The translations under genes and the position numbers were made by a program. Below are positions 57,961 through 64,000 of a stretch of 64,000 bases of DNA, in pieces (within the stretch, counting starts at the first letter, position 1; each line of letters begins with the position of its first letter). The stretch is from the NCBI GenBank assembly GCA_037179335.1, contig JAKZHN010000031.1, positions 124,001-188,000 of the forward strand. Reading direction: 5' to 3'. The DNA comes from Cyclaneusma minus (lineage: Eukaryota > Ascomycota > Leotiomycetes > Marthamycetales > Marthamycetaceae). The notes under the pieces are model-generated. The model was given only the letters and a program-made list of their open reading frames with translations. It did not search any database and was not told where the DNA came from.

Positions 57961-59789
57961 AAGGCTAAACTCGGATTCAAGATCCCGGGAGACTGACAAG
58001 CGAGGAGGAGAGTGTTCAGGGAGCGATGGCGTAAGGATGGGTAGGTACCATTTATGGCCGAAGCCACGGTATGGGTTTCCAGCTGGGGGCGCGCCCATGC
58101 CTCCGTAGTGAGGAGGACGAGGAGAAAGAAGGAAAGGAGAGTTGGAGGCGTGAGAGTGCTGTGCTTTTATAGACCGTAGCTGCCTCAGGCTCCTGTGACT
58201 AGCACTTAGGCGAGAACGTTTGTCCATACCCCTTGTGCTTCACTCTCTCCTCTCTTTTGGGAGATTGGCTTACGAAAGATCTCTTCTAGGCGGGCATGGA
58301 TGTGTTCTGCATTGCCTCAGGGTTCACCTTTACCATGTCTTCACAGCGCTGTTTATATGGCATTCGGCGACATTTCAGCACTCTTTCCTAGTCTTTACGA
58401 ATTTCACATGCACGATTGACTCCTTTACCGGTTATACAATCGCCCTTTCGACGTTCTGAACCTGCATATAAGGATTGCAAAACTCACGTTTCCACAACGG
58501 TAACTGCTCATTCTTTCAAGTAGTGTATTTTCTTTTTGGGGCAGCCTCAAAGGGTAGTCGCTCAAATGGCTCAGGGGTCTGATTTGGGCAGTCAGTGTCG
58601 GTATCTCAGAATTCTTGAATTTAGAAGTCCAAACCTAACACCAACAGCTTCACTCTCCCTGATACGCATTCACACACTTTGACACACCGAGATCCTCGCT
58701 TACGACCTTAGTGTGAAGTGCTAGTGCATACGCTTCCTATGAAATCTTGAGCTCCTCGAGCAACACATCTCGCCTCCATCTCGCCTCCATCTCGCCTCCA
58801 TCTCGCCTCCATCTCGCCTCCATCTCGCCTCCATCTCGCCTCCATCGCCTCCCATCGGCTCATGCTAGCCGAGATAGCGGAGGTCCACCGAAAAACTTCT
58901 TCAGCTCGATGGTGTTCAACTCTCTGTCTCTATTTCTTCTCTCCAAACCCACAAAGAAATCCTAGTGAGGGAGAATGGCGAGCGAAAGGAGAAGCTGAAG
59001 CTATCATCAAGTCAGCAATTGAACGTGCTCTTTTCAGAACTTCGGAGAGCTCGATCGCTGCGAATCGATATAAAGAGGGCATTATGAAAGACCTTGAGAC
59101 TACTTACCGAGGGTCTCAAGGCGCTGACAGACATCCGTCCTCTCTCGTTTTCTTCCACAAACAAATTTCTTGATACACTCAGCGACCAAGCCGGCGGTTT
59201 GAGATAGATTATCAAAGCGTTCACAGAGTCCTGAAACGACGCTCATTGACGATCCAATCTATCCACGGCATTGTTAAGCCTCCACGCAGAATTGAGGTCG
59301 GCGCTGGTCCCAAAAAGCCCCTGAATTTTAGCGGCAGTCGAAGTTTCTTTGGTGGTTGTCCGGTTGGTTCACGCGACTTGTTCGATCTCTCAGCCGCAGA
59401 TCTTCATTCCAAGGCCTACCTCTCCGTCGAAGCAGAGCTATTCTGCAAGGGCTTGGGAGATGAAAACCTCCACAGGAGCAGGAATGGCTGGACACAAAGA
59501 ACTTCCCAAAAGAGCGTCCACGCAGTTCTTGGACTCCTGAAACTAAGGTGGTATATTCAGCCGTAGCCTCGACAGGCTTGAAATCACTGCCGTCGGGGCT
59601 GCGTCTGCGGCTGCTAACCCAGGTTGTTTGGATAATCCAGCTATGGATTGTGTATACTGGGCAAAAAGCCATAAATGCCCCAAGTATTGCTGGCGTCAAG
59701 CCCTTAGTTTGACCGTGAAGCGATGGTCGGTTTGTATAAGAAGAGAAAAGTCCGGGAGGTCGAGGAGTTTTTTTAAGCAATATTAAAAG
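57961..59789. other. Intergenic, no supported gene
   Basis: Short overlapping frames on both strands, none with a recognisable domain. It contains the 11-bp tandem repeat at 58766. The frame at 59246-59566 and its antisense shadow are treated as chance. Confidence 0.4.
58766..58853. repeat. 11-bp minisatellite, unit catctcgcctc
   Basis: Seven perfect tandem copies of catctcgcctc (58766-58842) followed by a partial, altered eighth. Translated it gives a Ser-Pro-Pro/Leu-Ala-Ser pattern that shifts frame each unit, so it is not a protein repeat. Confidence 0.92.
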
Positions 59790-60447
59790 GCCGTCTCGCT
59801 AATCTCACGCTAGTCCCACTAGCTCCGCAATCCTGTAAAGCTAGCGAAATAAGTGAGTGACTCTTTAAAAATAAGGCCTTTGGTATAAAATCGATTGGCG
59901 TCCGGTAGGTGTATTTGACCCCGGTAAAACGATGTTTGTATTATACGTGCATGGTTTTAAAGCTCCGTAAAAACTAGCAAAAGCGAGCTCGCTAATGCTG
60001 CAAATTGTTTGCTGGCTTTGGCGCTGCATTAATCCTTCGGTTGGACGGGCGGGATATCGTGGATTCGGTCGGATGGGTTTTTGGGGGAATGGTTTGCGCA
60101 GGTTGATCGAGTCTTATTAGATTCTCCTCCTTTAAATAACCCGTAAAGTAGGATTTATATTAGGATAAAATCCAGCCAATGCATCCGGGATATCTTATTA
60201 TACTTAATAAGTTATCTTGGATAGAAAAACAGAGTTTTTGCCCACGGTGGTAAAGACGTGGTGTTTAACTTTAGGCTAAATAAGTAGAGGTCCACGAATA
60301 TTAATCGTGGGGCGAGGCTCTAGGCCAGCTGTAAAGGATCTTGCTATCGTCGATATGCTTAAGAGTACTAAGGTGACTCAATCTAATAAAGTTTGGGAAT
60401 AATCCAGCAAAGACAAGCCAATTTTATAGGAAAATAATTTGCGGTTG

Positions 60448-60723
60448 TTATGGATCCTTAATAGAAACGGGGTAACAGTCGTGTTCGAGATAAATAGCTC
60501 CTTGTATTAGAGAGCTTATAAGACGTGCTCTGGTGCCGTCGAATTTGTCGGAAACCTTACCAACTTGTGGGTGGTTTGGGGCTTTAGAACCGGCTTCAGG
60601 GTCGGCTCCAACCTGCTCGAGATTGGCAGTCCAGATTTCCTGGATAGCGTTTTTATTGTATGTGTATCGCGGTTTTGCATTGATATTCTTTTTGACTGGC
60701 GGCAGCCATGTCTTGGGCGGCAT
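60448..60723 (-). pseudogene. Gypsy-type gag fragment
   Basis: Minus-strand frame of 91 codons ending KVSDKFDGTRARLISSLIQG followed by AIYLEHDCYP. The KFDGTRxxLxxxLxQxxxYL pattern is the start of the Ty3/gypsy gag core in fungal elements. The frame stops directly afterwards and no intact continuation exists. Upstream on the same strand, at about 60812, KRFRRRTNQ matches KRLRRQANQ of the second fragment. Confidence 0.45.
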
Positions 60724-61029
60724 GGCGGTATAATGACAGAGTTTTAGAGTGGTCGGTGGTAGGTATAAGCTGAAGGTATTGGGTATTGGTTTGTCCGTCT
60801 CCGAAAACGTTTTTGGTGGGTAGGTGTTTGGCTGTATTAAAAGGCTTTCTTATACCCTAGTAAAAGTAGGTAGGTAATATCATCTATTAGAGCTGGTTAA
60901 GGCGGTTAGACCGCTAGGTGGGATTTCAAAAGATCGAGCAATCGAGAGATCCAGCGCACCATATTGTACGGAACTGGGAGGTCGAGTCGCTGGAAGTCGG
61001 AGCCACGATCTATCCGCTTAGAACGGTGG

Positions 61030-61550
61030 TCGAAGTATATAATTGCGCAGGGTGGTGGGGAAACAAGACGTTGCAGGAAGGAAAGAGATAAATAAAAGAT
61101 GAAATTCAAGCGCCAGAAAGACGCGTAGGATTGTTATTGTGGAGCGCACAATTTCGTTGTTGGTGTCGTGCGCGGGGAAGTAGGAAGGTCGTTGTCGTAT
61201 TGTTCAGGTCGGCAAGAAGCTTCGAGGATCGAGTGGTATCGCTTTTTATATAGCAGCAGCGCAGTAAAAAGAAAACAGAGGATATCGTCGTGCAAGAAGT
61301 GCAACAAGAGGAGCAAGAGACCGGAATATCAGGCGTGCCGTATTGCGCAGGGAGCTCGCGGGAAGCCAGAGGCTGTTTGCGCAGAACAGTTATCGAAGTG
61401 CCCGATTGCGCAAGGTGGTTGGGAAAAAGACGTCGCAGGATGGAAAGAGATAAACATAATATCGAGCTCGAGACTCGGGAAGGCACATAGGATTGTCGTT
61501 GCGGAGGCACAGTTCGTTGTCGATGCTGTGGGCGGGGGAAGTGAGAAGAA
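61030..61550. repeat. Pair of about 155-bp direct repeats, spacing 363 bp
   Basis: 61030-61185 and 61393-61550 share tcgaagt, attgcgca-ggtgg, ggaaagagataaa, taggattgt and gttgt-gatg-tgtg-gcgggg phrases in order. The left copy has more A/T. They may be LTR halves, an internal leader duplication or nested insertions of the same element. Confidence 0.6.
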
Positions 61551-61964
61551 GGAAGAGAGCTCAAGACTGGAGATCTCTTTTATGCTGCAGACTCCAGAGC
61601 TCCGCTGGAGGCGAGCCGTTAGCGCCAAAAATTGAGGGAGAATGTTTGCTACCACCTCGCTAGGCTCCCGGGCATCTAAGTGCCGGAGAGCGCGTGACGT
61701 TAACGGCAGCTCCTCCTTTATCCATAGACCGCCTTTTTTCAACCTCCATGGCATCACCTGCTGTTGCTCCTGGTCGCGTGGCACTGTCTGCTCGAGTCAA
61801 AGTAGGGTCTTTGTTACGACCAGAGCGTCCTCTTCAGTCACTTCAATGAGTCCATTCTTGGAGACAGAGACAGCAACCTTCGCGGTGATCTTGCGTCACT
61901 TGTGAGTGCGATGTCTGTAGTTCCACTACGTTCACCATCTTCGACCCTGCGCTTCGGGCCTGAG

Positions 61965-62318
61965 TTAGCCGTTGTCTTCCTTGGCTACTCTGACTTCTCC
62001 TTCACAGTGGCTGGTTCGATGCCACACCTCTCCCCTTATCAGCAAAGATCCAAGAAGCCCAGACTCCGCAGTCAACAAACACGGACGACCAACTGTTGTC
62101 ACGGGATCTGTTCGAGACGATGGACGCCGAGGCTCCCAGTCAACTTGTGCCATCTCTGCCTTCGTCGGGAGTCGGTGGAACAGGAGGGTCAGGTCTTCGA
62201 ACTCGTCCAAGAAACGCGCCAGGTCGTGGGCGCTCTGGAAGAGCGGAAGGTACTGGGTTTGGTTTGCTTGTCTCCGAAGACGTTTTATAGCCTGGTCCTG
62301 GGCCTCATTGGGTGCCAT
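61965..62318 (-). pseudogene. Retroelement gag-start fragment, second copy
   Basis: A 117-codon minus-strand frame beginning MAPNEAQDQAIKRLRRQANQ and continuing FQSAHDLARFLDEFEDL. The KRLRRQANQ segment corresponds to KRFRRRTNQ at about 60812, showing that both derive from one family. The rest is not recognised. It could also be part of an unknown small protein. Confidence 0.3.
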
Positions 62319-62542
62319 TCCAGTCCATGTTTCCTCGGAATGCTGCTAAACTGTGGTGCGGAGCCCTGGATGTGGCTGCGACAGTCGTGTCACTTGTTTG
62401 TCGCTGCTGGCGGTAGTTACGCGACACTACCTGCTGGGGTCGATGGAGGGTGCGTTGTTGGGGCCGTTGTTGGGGCGAGGGGAAGGTAGCTACAGGATTG
62501 AGGAGCCCTAGGAGGCAAGCAGTTGCTCTCAGCGAACGCGGC

Positions 62543-62895
62543 CTACATGTGGTTACCCTGAGAATAGCGATTGGAAGGCGAGGACGGTGGGTTTGAGGAG
62601 AGCGGTATCGGTCTGAAGTAGTCGACGATCGAATGCTTCTTTGGTTTTAACGTGACAAGTATAATCGCTAGCAGATTTTGTTTTGAGGATTCCTTGAGGA
62701 CGGTGGTATAGGTTTGAAGTAGTCTGCGACTGAATGCTTCTCCGGATTTGCTGAGGGGGCCGTAATCGCTGTAGGATTGTGAAGTGGCTGGTTCTGGTTC
62801 AAAGACTGGGGACCGTTTAGGACAGGACGCTGGCTGGCACATAAGTTTTCCCTATGTGTCGAAGGATGTAGTCTGTTTGAGTGAGATACCGACAA
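62543..62895 (-). pseudogene. Fragment with a duplicated KHSxxDYFxPIP motif
   Basis: Two 35-nt direct repeats (62604-62638 and 62705-62739, 29/35 identical) encode KHSIVDYFRPI and KHSVADYFKPIP on the minus strand, but 101 bp apart and therefore in different frames. Both readings end in Ser/Pro. The motif resembles a PCNA-interacting (PIP) box apart from Lys in place of Gln. No complete gene can be assembled. Confidence 0.3.
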
Positions 62896-63300
62896 CAGAG
62901 TGACTGATCAAACATCGGAAGACTTCATAGTAAACAAGAATTTGAGATGGGTTTGAAAGAGAACTGATCCGTTCGGCATCACGTCTTTCAAATGACATTA
63001 CCGAATGGTACCGACAGGCAAACCCATTCCCCAAGCGCGGTATACAAATACAAGAAAAAAGACCTGAAAAGCAAACTCGGTACAAAAGTACAGACACAGT
63101 CTGGAAACAAATGAAGTCAAGAACAGACGAAAGCTTCGCTCCAAACCTTCACTTCAAGACCTTCGCTCCAAACATGTTCTCCGCCCTCGAATGTGTTTTC
63201 CCGCACCAATTCAAGTATGGAACTCCGTGCCATCCTTCTGATACTGTTGCAAAATCTACTTCTCGTCAGCAAAACATACTCCCAAACCTCAAATGCATTT
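62896..63300. other. Intergenic, no supported gene
   Basis: No domain-bearing frame on either strand. The right end is probably the 3' UTR of the minus-strand hydrolase gene; 63120-63180 repeats the phrase cttcgctccaaac twice. Confidence 0.45.
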
Positions 63301-63953
63301 TCAAAGACTCACCCCCTTCTCATGCCCCAAAACCACCTTCGCATTCGTCCTCTTCGCCAACGCCCTAATCATCTGATGACTCCTACACCACGCATCATGA
63401 TCCCTCGCCAACCACCCCTGCTGCAGCCCCATCTCCCAATTCTCTCTAATATGATACTGATCGGACGTAAAAATCCACGTCCCACTCTCATTCATATTGA
63501 CCTGCAGAATCGCCAACCCAGGCGTATGTCCCGGACTATGTCTCACCGTCAACCCCTGCGCAATCTCCAGACTATCGCCATGCCAAGATTGCCAATTGAT
63601 GTCGAATTGTAGATAGTGGGGCATGTAGACGCCAAGGTCGGTTTTGGTGGCGACGCTGTAGAAGGCGGCTTTGATCTCGGATTCGTGTACGTAGACGGGG
63701 ATGTCGGTGTTGCGAAATTCGTCGAGGCCGCCGGCGTGGTCGATGTGGAGGTGGCCGATGATGATGGCTTTGATGTCTTTGATGTCGTTGCCGGTGGCGG
63801 CGATAGCGGACTTGAGTTCGTGCTCGGGTTGGTAGTTTACGCGGGCGAAGACGTCGTTGACGGGGGGTCCCCAGATTTCGGGATAATCTTTGCCGGCGCC
63901 GGTTTCGTAGAGGATGAGACCTTCGGTGGGGTGGGAGATGAGGACGGAGATCA
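63301..63953 (-). CDS. Metallo-beta-lactamase fold hydrolase, AHL-lactonase-like (3' part)
   Basis: The last 217 codons of a gene whose 5' part lies beyond the window. The open frame does not begin with ATG; a CAG acceptor at 63956-63954 with a pyrimidine-rich tract before it shows that an upstream exon exists. Numbering from the start of the visible frame, metal ligands are H68-x-H70-x-D72-H73 (GHLHIDHAGGLDEF), H143 (PGHTPG), D165 (FTSDQYH) and H211 (LGHEKGVSL). This is the full dinuclear zinc set of the lactonase-like branch of PF00753, close in pattern to N-acyl-homoserine lactonases; Asp165 followed by Q-Y-H and the late GHE fit that branch. Fungal members probably hydrolyse lactones or related esters, but the substrate is unknown. 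The visible part begins just after the first strand of the fold, so only a short N-terminal piece is missing. Confidence 0.85.
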
Positions 63954-64000
63954 CTGAGGTGGAGAGTTGGGTTAGCGGACGTTTCCAGGATGGTGATATC
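63954..64000 (-). other. 3' part of an intron of the hydrolase gene
   Basis: Reading the minus strand, the sequence cgctaacccaactctcc leads to cctcag directly before the coding frame: a branch-point-like ctaac, a pyrimidine-rich tract and a CAG acceptor. The donor lies outside the window. Confidence 0.6.

Larger units (their letters stand above)
59790..62400 (-). mobile_element. Degenerate gypsy-type retrotransposon fragments, minus strand
   Basis: Two related minus-strand coding fragments (entries at 60448 and 61965) and a pair of about 155-bp direct repeats between them (61030-61185, 61393-61550) suggest two decayed, partly overlapping copies of one retroelement: LTR or leader at about 61.0-61.6 kb, gag at 60.85-60.45 kb, and a second gag start at 62.3-62.0 kb. 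Part of the stretch (59800-60400) is AT-richer with many TAA/TAG, suggesting mild RIP. Ends cannot be defined from one window. Confidence 0.4.

Noticed and set aside
63616..63957. Plus-strand Gly/Val/Asp-rich frame
   Set aside because: It is the antisense of the metallo-hydrolase exon, which has a full set of metal ligands.
1..64000. tRNA, rRNA or CRISPR features
   Set aside because: No convincing tRNA arms, rRNA stretches or regularly spaced repeats with unique spacers were seen; a tRNAscan or Rfam search would settle small RNAs.

Overview
The window looks like nuclear DNA of a filamentous ascomycete (Pezizomycotina). The genes carry short GT-AG introns, mostly 50-170 nt. They match typical ascomycete housekeeping families, and a long AT-rich block carries the marks of repeat-induced point mutation (RIP). 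A dothideomycete-like plant-associated or pathogenic fungus is a reasonable guess from the bipartite GC/AT layout and a ZtGT2-like glycosyltransferase, but the sequence alone does not fix the species.

Layout. Left GC-normal arm (1-14414): a spliced RKM5-like lysine methyltransferase (545-1686, +), a charged hypothetical protein with an apparent C-terminal frameshift (3382-4092, +), a PHD+SET protein of the Set3 type (7518-10574, +) and ALG7, the first enzyme of dolichol-linked N-glycan assembly (11729-13289, +). Middle (14415-39965): a 25.5-kb block of very low GC with no intact gene. It is bounded exactly by a 35-bp inverted repeat (30/35 identical) flanked or ended by TA. Inside are relics of LTR retrotransposons: a Ty3/gypsy element (17245-24703, +) whose reverse transcriptase can still be read, a Copia-like relic on the minus strand (about 25.8-27.6 kb), and a gag-bearing element between two LTR-like repeats (28675-33275, +). 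Right arm (39966-64000): a five-exon family-2 glycosyltransferase (40261-43271, -), glutamine-dependent NAD+ synthetase (46226-48653, +), neutral trehalase (50775-53260, +), an amidohydrolase-2 decarboxylase-like protein (54158-55159, -), a decayed, repeat-bearing stretch with gag-like fragments (55.6-62.9 kb), and the 3' part of a metallo-beta-lactamase/lactonase-like gene that runs off the window (63301-63953, -).

How the parts relate. The intact genes are unlinked housekeeping or metabolic functions (N-glycosylation, NAD synthesis, trehalose mobilisation, histone-deacetylase-complex chromatin regulation, ribosomal protein methylation, surface growth), not an operon or secondary-metabolite cluster. 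The AT block lies between the 3' ends of two convergent genes, ALG7 and the glycosyltransferase. The strongest candidate for something undescribed is the AT block itself as one TIR-bounded giant element or nested transposon island, together with its unusual residual-base pattern (surviving C mostly after G).
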